Source of the DNA: Elusimicrobiota bacterium
GTDB lineage: Bacteria > Elusimicrobiota > Elusimicrobia > 2-02-FULL-39-32
Assembly (NCBI GenBank): GCA_021730935.1
Contig: JAKFYJ010000004.1
Span: forward strand, 62,001-126,000
DNA: 64,000 bases
Direction of reading: 5' to 3'
Position 1 is the first letter of the stretch; the number at the start of each line of letters is the position of its first letter. The notes under the pieces are model-generated. The model ran no database searches and was not told where the DNA came from. It was given only the letters and a program-made list of their open reading frames with translations. The position numbers and the translations under genes were made by a program. Below are positions 42,160 to 51,762 of this stretch, piece after piece.

Positions 42160-42908
42160 CCAAAGCCCTCGTCGTCAGAACTGCCGGAACCAACTGCGAC
42201 AATGAGACGATGCACGCCTTGAAAATTGCGGGCGCGTCTCCTCACCTTCGCCATCTCCGCGAGATTCTCAAAACTCCCGATGAGCTTTTCAATTATAAAA
42301 TCCTCGTCATCCCCGGCGGATTTTCTTATGGCGATGATGTCGCGGCGGGAAAAATTCTGGCCAATGAACTCCGCTTTAAATTAAACCAGCAGTTGGGAAA
42401 ATTTGTGGCGCAAAAGCGCCTCGTGATCGGCATCTGCAACGGATTCCAGGTCCTGGTGAAAACCGGACTGCTCCCGGGAGACGACGCCATCAGTTTTGTC
42501 CAGGATTCCACCCTCACTCAAAACGATTCCGGACGCTTTCAGTGCGAATGGGTGCAGGTTAAAAGAGAAAAATCCCGCGCAACCTGGCTCTCGAAACTTC
42601 CTTCGGATTTTCATCTGCCCATCGCTCACGGCGAAGGAAAGTTCGTCGCGAAAGACGCCAAGCTTTTAAGAAAGATCGAAGATAACGGTCAGGTGATTTT
42701 CAGCTATAACCCGGTCAACCCAAATGGGTCCAGCCACGCGATTGCGGGCATCTGCAACGCGTCGGGGAATGTTGTCGGCCTCATGCCTCACCCGGAGCGA
42801 TATGTCACATCTTTTCAGCACCCGGCCTGGACGCGGATGAAGGAAAACAAGGCGACCCCGGGATTTCTGTTTTGGCAAGGAGCCGTGAAATATGCTGGAA
42901 ACCTATAA
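42156..42908 (+). CDS. purQ: FGAM synthase, PurQ glutaminase subunit
   Basis: 250 residues. Class I glutamine amidotransferase: VIPGGFSYGDDVAAG, nucleophile Cys in GICNGFQVL (about 89), and the His/Glu pair in MPHPERYV. Supplies ammonia to PurL. ATGA overlap with purL and 17-nt overlap with purF. Confidence 0.95.
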   Translation: MTKALVVRTAGTNCDNETMHALKIAGASPHLRHLREILKTPDELFNYKILVIPGGFSYGDDVAAGKILANELRFKLNQQLGKFVAQKRLVIGICNGFQVLVKTGLLPGDDAISFVQDSTLTQNDSGRFQCEWVQVKREKSRATWLSKLPSDFHLPIAHGEGKFVAKDAKLLRKIEDNGQVIFSYNPVNPNGSSHAIAGICNASGNVVGLMPHPERYVTSFQHPAWTRMKENKATPGFLFWQGAVKYAGNL

Positions 42909-44328
42909 CACCTATCACCCGGATTTGAAAGAAGAGTGCGGCGTCTGCGGCGTTTTCGCCCACAGAGATTCCGCCCATCTCGTTTATCTTGGGCTCACTT
43001 CGCTCCAGCACCGAGGTCAAGAATCTGCCGGCATCGTGTCGATCAACGGCCGCATGAATCGTCACACAGGCATGGGGCTGGTGTTCGATGTGTTCAAGAA
43101 AGAACATTTCCAGAACCTCCGCGGGCACACTTCCATCGGGCATGTCCGATATTCCACTCACGGAAGCTCCATCATCAAAAATGCCCAGCCCCTTCTGGTC
43201 TCCACGCCTTATGGACAGGTGGCTGTGGGACACAACGGAAATTTCACCAACGCGGACAGCGTCAAAAAACAGCTGGAACTGGGCGGCGCGATTTATCAAA
43301 CCACTTCTGACACAGAAATCATTCTTCATCTCATTGCGCGTTCCAAGAAAAAAAATCTTCCTGAAGCCATCAGCCACGCGCTTAAAAAAGTGGAAGGGGC
43401 CTATTCCCTTCTTTTCGCTTCCGACCGCGACTCACAAAACAAGCCCGGAAGCATGATGATCGCAGTCCGCGACCCTCACGGGTTCAGGCCGTTGGTGTTG
43501 GGCCGTCTGGGTTCCTCCTGGGTGGTCGCATCCGAAACCTGCGCGTTCGATTTGATCGGAGCCAAGACAGTGCGTGAAATCGAGCCCGGCGAAATGATCG
43601 TGATCGAAAATAACCAAAATTTTAAGAGTTACAGGATCGCTGAAAAACTTCCCAAAACTTCCCTCTGCATATTCGAATTTATTTATTTTGCCCGCCCGGA
43701 CTCCAAAATTTTCGGCAAAAGCGTTTATGAAGTCCGCCGTGAGATGGGCCGCCAGCTTGCCCGAGAATCTCCACCTCCCAAAGGCATCGATTGCGTGATC
43801 GCGGTGCCGGACTCTTCTGTGGTGGCCGCGCTTGGATATGCCGAGCAGGCTCACCTGCCGTTTGAAATCGGGTTTATCCGGAGCCATTATGTGGGCCGCA
43901 CATTCATTGAACCGTCCAAGCCCATGAGGGATTTCCGCGCCCGCATCAAATATAATCCGATCCGCGAAAACCTGAAAGGCAAAAAAGTTGTTTTGATCGA
44001 TGACAGCATCGTCCGCGGGACCACATCTAAAAAATTGATCCGCATGCTCCGAGACGCCGGCATCCAAGAAATTCATATGCGAATTTCTTCGCCGCCTATC
44101 GTGGGTTCTTGCTTTTATGGCATTGACACGCCCACCAAGGAAGAGCTGATCGCGTCTTCACATTCCGTCAAAGACATCCAGAAGTTCATTGGGGTGGACT
44201 CTCTCGAATATCTGACGATTCCAGGCATGCTCAAATCTGCCAAGGGTGACGCCGCAGGATATTGCGTAAGCTGTTTCTCTGGGAAATATCCGACAAAAAT
44301 ATATCAGGAAAAATCGGCGAAAAAATAA
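42892..44328 (+). CDS. purF: Amidophosphoribosyltransferase
   Basis: 478 residues. First committed purine step: PRPP plus glutamine to phosphoribosylamine. An N-terminal propeptide (MLETYNTYHPDLKEE) precedes the catalytic Cys of CGVCGVF, so self-cleavage is expected. PRTase loop VVLIDDSIVRGTTSKK. Cysteines SCFYG and YCVSCFSGKYP near the C-terminus match the iron-sulphur cluster ligands of the Bacillus-type enzyme. Confidence 0.95.
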   Translation: MLETYNTYHPDLKEECGVCGVFAHRDSAHLVYLGLTSLQHRGQESAGIVSINGRMNRHTGMGLVFDVFKKEHFQNLRGHTSIGHVRYSTHGSSIIKNAQPLLVSTPYGQVAVGHNGNFTNADSVKKQLELGGAIYQTTSDTEIILHLIARSKKKNLPEAISHALKKVEGAYSLLFASDRDSQNKPGSMMIAVRDPHGFRPLVLGRLGSSWVVASETCAFDLIGAKTVREIEPGEMIVIENNQNFKSYRIAEKLPKTSLCIFEFIYFARPDSKIFGKSVYEVRREMGRQLARESPPPKGIDCVIAVPDSSVVAALGYAEQAHLPFEIGFIRSHYVGRTFIEPSKPMRDFRARIKYNPIRENLKGKKVVLIDDSIVRGTTSKKLIRMLRDAGIQEIHMRISSPPIVGSCFYGIDTPTKEELIASSHSVKDIQKFIGVDSLEYLTIPGMLKSAKGDAAGYCVSCFSGKYPTKIYQEKSAKK

Positions 44329-44329
44329 A

Positions 44330-44869
44330 ATGAAGCAGATCGAAGACGGCGCCGGTTTCAAAAAAATCCTGGACGACCTCGTTCAGGATTTCTACAAAGA
44401 GAACGAAGCGGTTTGCAAACAGGGCAAATCTGCCCTCAGCGTGGTCGGGATCCAGACGCGCGGCGTTCATGTCGCGGCCAGGATCGCGGACATCCTCAAG
44501 AAAACATATCATACGACCTGTTCCGTGGGCTCTCTGGACATCACGCTTTATCGCGACGATGTGAGCGAGATCGGAAGCCAACCCCTCGTGAAAGAAACGA
44601 ACATCCCTTTTGAGATCGAAGGAAAAACCATTTTGCTGGTCGACGATGTGCTTTATACCGGGCGCACCATCCGAGCGGCGCTGGACGCTCTTCTGGAATT
44701 GGGCCGTCCCAAACTGATCCGCCTCGCGGTCGCCGTTGAGAGAGAGGGCCGGGAACTTCCGATCCAGGCGGATTATGCGGGGATCACCGTCAAGGTCAAG
44801 GCAGGGGAAAAAGTTCAGCTCAAAGTCCGGGAAGTCGACGGAAAGGACGGGATCTGGATCGTTAAATGA
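44330..44869 (+). CDS. pyrR: PyrR: uracil-sensing regulator / uracil phosphoribosyltransferase
   Basis: 179 residues. GIQTRGVHVAARIADIL, LDITLYRDDV and PRPP loop ILLVDDVLYTGRTIRAALDAL. In Firmicutes PyrR binds leader RNA of the pyr operon when UMP is high and promotes termination. Here it lies inside the operon one nt after purF, with no untranslated space before pyrB, so any attenuator would have to be upstream of purS or elsewhere. ATGA overlap with pyrB. Confidence 0.95.
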   Translation: MKQIEDGAGFKKILDDLVQDFYKENEAVCKQGKSALSVVGIQTRGVHVAARIADILKKTYHTTCSVGSLDITLYRDDVSEIGSQPLVKETNIPFEIEGKTILLVDDVLYTGRTIRAALDALLELGRPKLIRLAVAVEREGRELPIQADYAGITVKVKAGEKVQLKVREVDGKDGIWIVK

Positions 44870-45798
44870 ACCTGAAAAAGAAAGACCTCCTTGACTTGCA
44901 ATCTCTATCGAAAGAAGAGATCGAACTCATCATTGAGACCGCGCGCCCTTTCAAAAAGCTTTTCACCCAATCCATAAAGAGAGTCCCCACGCTCCGCGGC
45001 AAAACGGTGGCTCTCCTTTTTTATGAGCCTTCCACGCGCACCAGAATTTCTTTTGAAGTGGCGGCCAAGCGTTTGAGCGCGGACACGGTGGATCTGGCGG
45101 TGAGCACCAGCTCGGTGCAGAAGGGCGAAAGCCTCATCGACACGGGAAAAACCCTTGAGGCCATGAAAGTGGATTTCATCGTGATCCGCCACCAGGAGAG
45201 CGGAGCGGCGGAAATGTTGTCGGACAAGCTCAAGGTCCACATCGTGAACGCCGGAGACGGAACTCACGAGCACCCGACCCAGGGACTTCTGGATCTGTTC
45301 ACGCTCAAAGAAAAGAGGGGCGACATCAAGGGGATGAACGTCGTGATCCTGGGCGACATCGCTCATTCCAGAGTGGCCCGCTCAAATCTGTGGGCTCTCA
45401 CCAAACTTGGAGCCAAAGTCACTCTTTGCGGACCGGAAGCCCTTGTTCCTCAGGAGCTGGGGAAAATGTTCGGCAAACAGGTGCGCATTGAGCATGACAT
45501 CGCCAAAGCCGTCCGGAGCGCGGACGCGATCAATGTTCTCCGCATCCAAAAAGAACGCATGATGGACGGACTGATCCCATCTTTTCCCTCTTATACGGAA
45601 CAGTTCGGACTCACTTCAAAAATATTAAAGCTTGCGAAAAAAGATTGCCTCGTTCTTCATCCCGGGCCCATGAACCGCGGCATTGAAATTTCATCGGATG
45701 TGGCGGACGGATCCCATTCGGTTATTTTGGAGCAAGTCACCAACGGGATCGCGGTTCGAATGGCGGTCCTTTATCTTTTGGCGGGCTCCAAAGTATAG
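44866..45798 (+). CDS. pyrB: Aspartate carbamoyltransferase catalytic subunit
   Basis: 310 residues. Carbamoyl-phosphate site FYEPSTRTRISFE (about 50-62), HPTQGLLDL, and HPGPMNRGIEI. Forms carbamoyl-aspartate. No pyrI regulatory gene is present. Operon position between pyrR and pyrC as in Bacillus. Confidence 0.96.
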   Translation: MNLKKKDLLDLQSLSKEEIELIIETARPFKKLFTQSIKRVPTLRGKTVALLFYEPSTRTRISFEVAAKRLSADTVDLAVSTSSVQKGESLIDTGKTLEAMKVDFIVIRHQESGAAEMLSDKLKVHIVNAGDGTHEHPTQGLLDLFTLKEKRGDIKGMNVVILGDIAHSRVARSNLWALTKLGAKVTLCGPEALVPQELGKMFGKQVRIEHDIAKAVRSADAINVLRIQKERMMDGLIPSFPSYTEQFGLTSKILKLAKKDCLVLHPGPMNRGIEISSDVADGSHSVILEQVTNGIAVRMAVLYLLAGSKV

Positions 45799-45799
45799 A

Positions 45800-47089
45800 A
45801 TGGATTTTTTAATCGCAGGCGGCAGAGTCCTGGACCCGTCCTCTCGGCGCGACGGAATATTTGACCTCCTCGTCAAAAACGGCAAGATCGCCTCTATAGA
45901 AAAAAACATTTCCGCGCCCAAAAACACGGCAAAAATTTCAGCCAGGGGATGCTGGGTGATGCCGGGACTCATTGACGCTCACGTGCACTTGAGGGAACCG
46001 GGCGGAGAAGAATCGGAAACGATCGCTTCAGGAACCCAGGCCGCCGCTGCAGGCGGGGTGACTTCTGTCTTGGCCATGGCCAACACCAAGCCCCCCATTG
46101 ATTCTCCCCAGCAGGTCCGCTTTGTTTTGCGCCGCGCCAAAGAAACCGCCATCGTGAGAGTTTATCCTGTGGGCGCCGTCACCAAAAATCTGGAAGGGAA
46201 AGAGCTCGCCGACATTGCAGGCATGGTGAAAGCCGGATGCGCGGCCATTTCCGATGACGGCCGGGAAGTGATGGACACGCGGCTTTATCGCAGAGCCCTT
46301 GAACTGGCGAAAGCGCATCGCGTTCCCCTGATTGACCATTGTGAAGACGAAAATTTGTCCATGGGCGGCGTCATGAATGAGAGTTCTCTCTCCGCCAAGC
46401 TGGGCCTCAGGGGCATTCCTCCCGAATCCGAGTCCGTGATGGTGGCTCGCGCGATTTTTTTGTCCCGTCTCACAGGCGCCCGCGTTCATCTGGCTCACAT
46501 GTCCACGAAAGATTCCGTGGATTTGATCCGGAACGCCAAAAAAAATGGAGTGCCCGTCTCCGCTGAAACTTGTCCTCATTATCTCACGCTCACGGAAGAT
46601 GCCGTGCAGAGATATAAAACCAGCGCCAAGATGAAACCGCCGCTCCGGAGCCATAAAGACCAGAACGCTTTGCTTGAAGGCCTCTCGGACGGAACTCTCG
46701 ACACCATCGCCACCGACCACGCGCCCCATGACCCCCGGAGCAAAGAGCGGGAATTTTCTCAGGCGCCGTTTGGGATCATCGGTCTCGAAACCAGTTTCGC
46801 GCTCGTTCATCAGGCGCTGATTGAAACCAAAGTCCTGACCCCGATGGAAGCGGTCCGGAAAATGTCGTTCAACCCGGCAGAAAATTTCGGGCTCCCCGGC
46901 GGATCAATATCCAAAGGCGCGGTTGCCGACCTGGCCATTTTTGATCCCGGGATTTCCTGGACCGCGGATCACTTCATTTCCAAAAGTTTCAACTCTCCTT
47001 TCACGGGGCGGCATTTCAAAGGAAAGATCATCATGACGATCGTCGGCGGAAGCATCGTCTATCAGTTCGGATCTTCCAGGACCCAATGA
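45800..47089 (+). CDS. pyrC: Dihydroorotase
   Basis: 429 residues from ATG 45800. Class I/PyrC amidohydrolase: GLIDAHVHLREPGGEE (metal HxH), the carboxylated-Lys region is replaced by the DDG segment ISDDGREV as in the Aquifex/Bacillus type, HCED, HLAHMST, and ATDHAPHDP (catalytic Asp). Closes carbamoyl-aspartate to dihydroorotate. A longer frame to 45683 lies in pyrB. Confidence 0.94.
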   Translation: MDFLIAGGRVLDPSSRRDGIFDLLVKNGKIASIEKNISAPKNTAKISARGCWVMPGLIDAHVHLREPGGEESETIASGTQAAAAGGVTSVLAMANTKPPIDSPQQVRFVLRRAKETAIVRVYPVGAVTKNLEGKELADIAGMVKAGCAAISDDGREVMDTRLYRRALELAKAHRVPLIDHCEDENLSMGGVMNESSLSAKLGLRGIPPESESVMVARAIFLSRLTGARVHLAHMSTKDSVDLIRNAKKNGVPVSAETCPHYLTLTEDAVQRYKTSAKMKPPLRSHKDQNALLEGLSDGTLDTIATDHAPHDPRSKEREFSQAPFGIIGLETSFALVHQALIETKVLTPMEAVRKMSFNPAENFGLPGGSISKGAVADLAIFDPGISWTADHFISKSFNSPFTGRHFKGKIIMTIVGGSIVYQFGSSRTQ

Positions 47090-48171
47090 AAATTTATCCA
47101 TCTCTCATCCGTCCGCTTCTTTTCAACCTGGAGCCGGAACGGGCGCACCGAACCGTTTTTGAGTTTTTTAAATTCCTTCAGCATGTTCCGTCTCTTCAGC
47201 ATGTTCTTTCCAGCCGGTATTGTTTTGACGATCCCTCTCTTGAGATGGAACTTTTCGGGTGCCGCTTCAGAAATCCCGTCGGCGTTGCGGCGGGTTTCGA
47301 CAAGAGCTGTGAAATTTATGACGTCCTCCCCTGTTTCGGATTCGGATATGTCGAGTGCGGAACCGTGACAGCCAAAGACCAGAGCGGAAACCCGGGACCC
47401 CGGATGTTCCGGCTTGAAAACGATCAGGCCCTCATCAACCGCATGGGATTTAATAATCACGGCGCATTGTGGGTTGAAGAGCGCCTCAAAGCATCTCCGG
47501 CGCCGGAAGTCCCGCTCGGAATCAATATCGGCAAAAGCAAGGTCACGGAGCTCGAAAAAGCCGCGGAAGATTATCTTTTTACTCTTGAGAAACTGTTCCC
47601 CTTCGCGAATTATTTCGTCATCAACGTGAGCTCGCCGAACACCCCGGGCCTCCGAGACCTCGGGAAAAATCTGAATCCCCTTCTGGATGCGCTCCAGAAA
47701 AAAAATCTTGAGATGGCGGGAAAACTCCGCACCCGGCCCAAACCGATTTTCGTTAAACTCTCGCCCGATATGCTCCCGGAAGAACTGGAGGATGCGGTGC
47801 AGAGCTGTCTCAGGAACCAGGTGACCGGCATCATCGCCACCAACACCACGGTTTCCCGCGAAGGGGTGGATTTGGGTTCGCCTCTCGAGGGCGGGCTGAG
47901 CGGCAAACCGCTGAGGGACAAATCGACTGCGGTCTTGAAAGAAGTCCATAAACTGTCCAAAGGTCAGCTCATCCTGATCGGAGTGGGGGGCATTTTTTCA
48001 GCTCAGGATGCCTACGATAAAATTTTGGCGGGCGCTTCGCTCGTGCAGGTCTATACGGGCTGGGTTTACGGCGGGCCCTCCACGGTCACAAGAATAAATG
48101 AAGGATTGTCCGATCTTTTGAAAAAGGACGGCTTCAAAAATATCAGAGAGGCGGTGGGAAAAGGTGCGTGA
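47086..48171 (+). CDS. pyrD: Dihydroorotate dehydrogenase, class 2 (quinone)
   Basis: 361 residues. N-terminal amphipathic helix region (PSLIRPLLFNLEPERAHRTVFEFF) that docks class 2 enzymes to the membrane, then the FMN barrel: FRNPVGVAAGFDKSCE, INVSSPNTPGLRDL, TNTTVSREG with catalytic Ser, and GVGGIFSAQDAYDKI. Passes electrons to quinone, so the organism has a respiratory chain or quinone pool. Overlaps pyrC and pyrF. Confidence 0.95.
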   Translation: MKIYPSLIRPLLFNLEPERAHRTVFEFFKFLQHVPSLQHVLSSRYCFDDPSLEMELFGCRFRNPVGVAAGFDKSCEIYDVLPCFGFGYVECGTVTAKDQSGNPGPRMFRLENDQALINRMGFNNHGALWVEERLKASPAPEVPLGINIGKSKVTELEKAAEDYLFTLEKLFPFANYFVINVSSPNTPGLRDLGKNLNPLLDALQKKNLEMAGKLRTRPKPIFVKLSPDMLPEELEDAVQSCLRNQVTGIIATNTTVSREGVDLGSPLEGGLSGKPLRDKSTAVLKEVHKLSKGQLILIGVGGIFSAQDAYDKILAGASLVQVYTGWVYGGPSTVTRINEGLSDLLKKDGFKNIREAVGKGA

Positions 48172-48871
48172 ACGAGGGCTGATTCTGGCGTTGGATGTTG
48201 AACCGGGCGTTGCGCGCAAGACGATTCATGCGCTGAAAGACCATATCGAAATCTTCAAGATCGGCAACCGGCTTTTCACGGCGTTCGGACCGCAAGTGGT
48301 CAAGTGGGTGCATGACGCCGGCCGCAAAGTCTTTTTGGACTTAAAATTTCACGACATTCCCGTCACGGTGGCGGAAGCTTGCCGGAACGCCGCCCGGATG
48401 AAGGTCTGGGGGCTCACTATTCACACCTCGGGCGGATTTGCTATGATGAGAGAGGCCCAGGCGGCGGCGGCAGATGAGTCGCGGAAACTGGGCGTCAGGA
48501 AACCCCTGATTTTTGGGGTGACCGTTCTCACAAGTTTATCCAAATCGGATCTCAAAGAGGCGGGAGTGAACGCTTCCCCTCAGGCGCAAGTCAAGCGTCT
48601 TGCTCTTCTGGCCCAAAAGGCCGGACTGGACGCTCTTGTCGCGTCAGGTCAGGAAATTGAGATGCTGCGCGCAACGGTCGGGCAAAAAATGGTCCTCGGA
48701 ATTCCCGGAATCAGGCCCGCGGACGCGAACAAGAAAGACGATCAAAAACGGGTGATGACGCCTGAAAAAGCCATGAAACTCGGCGCGAATTATGTCATCG
48801 TGGGACGGCCGATTTTAGAAGCCAAAAACAAAGCGGAAACCATTCATCAAATCATGAGGGCAATCAAATGA
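48164..48871 (+). CDS. pyrF: Orotidine 5'-phosphate decarboxylase
   Basis: 235 residues from GTG 48164. LILALDVEPG, catalytic DLKFHDIPVTV (Lys-x-x-Asp) and VIVGRPIL. Converts OMP to UMP. Overlaps pyrD by 8 nt and pyrE by 4 nt. Confidence 0.95.
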   Translation: MRERGLILALDVEPGVARKTIHALKDHIEIFKIGNRLFTAFGPQVVKWVHDAGRKVFLDLKFHDIPVTVAEACRNAARMKVWGLTIHTSGGFAMMREAQAAAADESRKLGVRKPLIFGVTVLTSLSKSDLKEAGVNASPQAQVKRLALLAQKAGLDALVASGQEIEMLRATVGQKMVLGIPGIRPADANKKDDQKRVMTPEKAMKLGANYVIVGRPILEAKNKAETIHQIMRAIK

Positions 48872-49467
48872 TGGCAGAACACGAAATCAAAAACTTATTT
48901 AAAGTAAAACAGGCGCTCCTGGAAGGTCATTTTCAGCTGACTTCCGGCCGCCATTCGAGCGCTTATATCCAGTGCGCTCTCGTCTTGCAATATCCTGACG
49001 TCGCCGAAAAACTCGGCGAAGAACTGGTCGCCCGCGTGCGTGAAGAAAATGCGGGAGTTCCTGTCCGCGTAAACGCCGTTTGCGCGCCTGCCATCGGCGG
49101 GATTATCCTGGGTCACGTCGTGGCCAGGGCTTTTGGAGCGCGCGCGATATTCGCCGAAAGAGATTCCGGCGACGGCCTCTTGAAACTCCGCCGCGGGTTT
49201 GAAATCAAGCCCGGGGAAACTGTTTTGGCCGTTGAGGATGTGATCACCACCGGAGGGTCTCTCAAGGAAATCGTTCAGATGGTGCAATCGTCCGGCGGAC
49301 GGCTGATGGGGGTGGCTTCCGTTGCTGAAAGAAGTGCCACTCCCGTGGACTTTGGAACGACCAAGACGGTTTTGCTTAAACTTCCGTTAAAAGATTATTT
49401 GCCGCAGGATTGCCCTCTCTGCAAGGAAGGCACTCCCGCGATCAAGCCCGGAAGCAGAGTCAAATAA
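48868..49467 (+). CDS. pyrE: Orotate phosphoribosyltransferase
   Basis: 199 residues. LTSGRHSSAYIQC, and PRPP loop VLAVEDVITTGGSLKE (about 114-129). Makes OMP from orotate and PRPP. ATG-ATG start in overlap with pyrF; one nt before purM. Completes UMP synthesis except carbamoyl-phosphate synthase, which is not in the window. Confidence 0.95.
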   Translation: MMAEHEIKNLFKVKQALLEGHFQLTSGRHSSAYIQCALVLQYPDVAEKLGEELVARVREENAGVPVRVNAVCAPAIGGIILGHVVARAFGARAIFAERDSGDGLLKLRRGFEIKPGETVLAVEDVITTGGSLKEIVQMVQSSGGRLMGVASVAERSATPVDFGTTKTVLLKLPLKDYLPQDCPLCKEGTPAIKPGSRVK

Positions 49468-49468
49468 A

Positions 49469-50464
49469 ATGAGCGGATTAACCTATGCGCAAGCCGGCGT
49501 TTCCATTGATGCCGGAAACGAGTTGGTCCGTCGGATCAAGAAACTGGTCGCGGCCTCGAAGAAACCCAACAAAGCCATCGGCGGATTTTCGGGCCTCTAT
49601 CCCCTTCCCAAACCCTTAAACAATTTCCTGCTTTCCGGATGCTGTGACGGCGTCGGCACCAAACTCAAAATTGCCGAGATCCTGAACAAGCACGACACCA
49701 TCGGCATCGATCTGGTGGCGATGAATGTCAACGACCTCATCTGCGTCGGGGCCAAACCCCTTTTCTTTTTGGATTATTTTGCCTGCGGAAAATTGGATGT
49801 TGAAGTCGCAGAAGACGTGATCCGCGGCATCGTGCGTGGCTGTGAAGAATCGGACTGCGTTTTGTTGGGCGGAGAAACCGCTGAGATGCCCGGGTTTTAT
49901 AAGCCTGGCGAATATGATCTGGCCGGTTTCGCACTGGGACTCGTTGGACAAAAACAGGTCGTCGACGGCAAAAAAATAAAGGCTGGAGATGTCGTGATCG
50001 GGATCCCTTCGAGCGGGTTCCATTCCAATGGATATTCGCTGGTCCGCAAAGTTTTTTCTGAAGATGAAATCCGCCAGTATGGCAAGGAGCTTTTGGCTCC
50101 GACCCGCCTTTATGTGAGGCCCGTCGTCAAACTCCTGGAATCGAAAGATAAAAAAGTTCAGGGAGCGGTCAAAGCCATTGCGCACATCACGGGCGGCGGA
50201 TGGTTTGAAAATCCTCCCAGAGTTTTCCCGAAAGGGTTTCAGGCGAACCTCCGTCTCGGGAGCTGGCAGATTCACGATATTTTTACGAAACTTCAGAAAA
50301 AAGGTAATGTCGCTCACAACGAAATGTTCCGCACTTTTAACATGGGCATCGGGCTTATGCTTGTCGTTGATAAAAATAAGGCGGATGCCGTGAAAAAGCA
50401 TTTCAAAGACGCCGTGATTCTGGGCGAGATGGCAAAAGGCTCCGAAGGCGTGGTGTTGAAATGA
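49469..50464 (+). CDS. purM: Phosphoribosylformylglycinamidine cyclo-ligase
   Basis: 331 residues. CCDGVGTKLKIAEILNKHDTIGIDLVAMNVNDLICVGAKPL, GGETAEMPGFY and HITGGGWFENPPRV. AIR synthase, step 5 of purine synthesis, structural relative of PurL. Returns the operon from pyrimidine to purine genes. ATGA overlap with purB. Confidence 0.95.
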   Translation: MSGLTYAQAGVSIDAGNELVRRIKKLVAASKKPNKAIGGFSGLYPLPKPLNNFLLSGCCDGVGTKLKIAEILNKHDTIGIDLVAMNVNDLICVGAKPLFFLDYFACGKLDVEVAEDVIRGIVRGCEESDCVLLGGETAEMPGFYKPGEYDLAGFALGLVGQKQVVDGKKIKAGDVVIGIPSSGFHSNGYSLVRKVFSEDEIRQYGKELLAPTRLYVRPVVKLLESKDKKVQGAVKAIAHITGGGWFENPPRVFPKGFQANLRLGSWQIHDIFTKLQKKGNVAHNEMFRTFNMGIGLMLVVDKNKADAVKKHFKDAVILGEMAKGSEGVVLK

Positions 50465-51762
50465 TCCCGCGTTACAGCCGTCCCGAAATGACCGCCATCT
50501 GGGCGGAAGAAAACCGTTTCCAGGTTATGCTCCAGGTTGAAATTCTGGCGATGGAATCGATGGTGAAGCAAGGGAAGGTTCCCAAAGCCGATCTCGAAGA
50601 AGTGAAGAAAAAGGCCGCGATCAATGTGGATGAGATCAACGAGATCGAGAAAGTCGTGAAACACGATATCATCGCGTTTCTCTCCCAGATTGAAAGAAAA
50701 GTCGGGAAAGCCGCGCGCCACCTCCACATGGGCATGACCTCTTCGGACGTTCTGGACACGGCGCTTGCAGTTCAGATGGTGCAGTCTGCGGAGCTGATCG
50801 AAAAGGATCTTAAAAATTTAAAGAAAGCTCTCGCGGAACTCGCCAAAAAACATAAAACCACGATCATGGCAGGCCGCACTCACGGCGTTCACGCTGAACC
50901 CACCACTTTCGGGCTGAAAGTCGCAGGATGGTTCGCGGAAATTGAGAGAGACGAAGAGCGGATGAAAGAGGCGAGGAAAATTGTCGCGTTCGGCAAGATC
51001 TCGGGAGCGGTGGGGACCTATGCTCATTTGGATCCGAATCTTGAAAAATTTGTTTTGGGGAAATTGAATCTGCAGGTGGAACCGGTCTCCACACAGATCG
51101 TTCCGCGGGACCGCCACGCGCAGTTTCTTTCCACCATCGCCTTGATCGGCGGAACCCTGGAGCGCATTGCTCTCGAAATCCGGCACCTTCAAAGGACAGA
51201 AGTTCTCGAAGCCGAAGAACCCTTCTCGGAAGGTCAGCGCGGTTCTTCCGCCATGCCTCACAAGAGAAATCCCGTTGGTTGCGAAAATATCTGCGGACTC
51301 TCGCGTTTGCTCCGCTCCAATTCCATGGCCGCTTTGGAGAACATGGCTCTGTGGCACGAGCGCGACATCTCCCACTCTTCCGTCGAACGCGTGATCCTGC
51401 CGGACTCTTTGATTTTACTGGATTATATGGTTCAGCGCATGACCGGGATTATTTCCGGCTTGCAGGTTTATCCTGAAAAGATGAGGGCCAACCTCGACAA
51501 AACTTTCCTCATTTTGGCGTCCCAAAGGCTGATGCTTCAGATCCTGCAGAAGTCAAAAGGGAAGTATTCCCGGGAAGATGCTTATAAGCTTGTTCAGGGC
51601 AACGCTCAGAAAGCCTGGACGGAAGGCAACGATTTCAAAAAGCTCATTCTTGAGAGCAAAGACATCCGCGCCGTCCTGAGCGAAAAAGAAATCCTGGACA
51701 GTTTCGACCCCGCCTATTTCGTCCGCCACAGAGACCTCGTTTTTAAACGATTGGGGCTCTAA
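50461..51762 (+). CDS. purB: Adenylosuccinate lyase
   Basis: 433 residues. Fumarase/aspartase superfamily: MGMTSSDVLDTA, GRTHGVHAEPTTFG (catalytic His), signature SSAMPHKRNPVGCENI and HERDISHSSVERV. Acts at SAICAR to AICAR and at adenylosuccinate to AMP. Last gene of the operon; overlaps the convergent DUF2231 gene by 4 nt and no terminator hairpin is visible. Confidence 0.96.
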   Translation: MIPRYSRPEMTAIWAEENRFQVMLQVEILAMESMVKQGKVPKADLEEVKKKAAINVDEINEIEKVVKHDIIAFLSQIERKVGKAARHLHMGMTSSDVLDTALAVQMVQSAELIEKDLKNLKKALAELAKKHKTTIMAGRTHGVHAEPTTFGLKVAGWFAEIERDEERMKEARKIVAFGKISGAVGTYAHLDPNLEKFVLGKLNLQVEPVSTQIVPRDRHAQFLSTIALIGGTLERIALEIRHLQRTEVLEAEEPFSEGQRGSSAMPHKRNPVGCENICGLSRLLRSNSMAALENMALWHERDISHSSVERVILPDSLILLDYMVQRMTGIISGLQVYPEKMRANLDKTFLILASQRLMLQILQKSKGKYSREDAYKLVQGNAQKAWTEGNDFKKLILESKDIRAVLSEKEILDSFDPAYFVRHRDLVFKRLGL

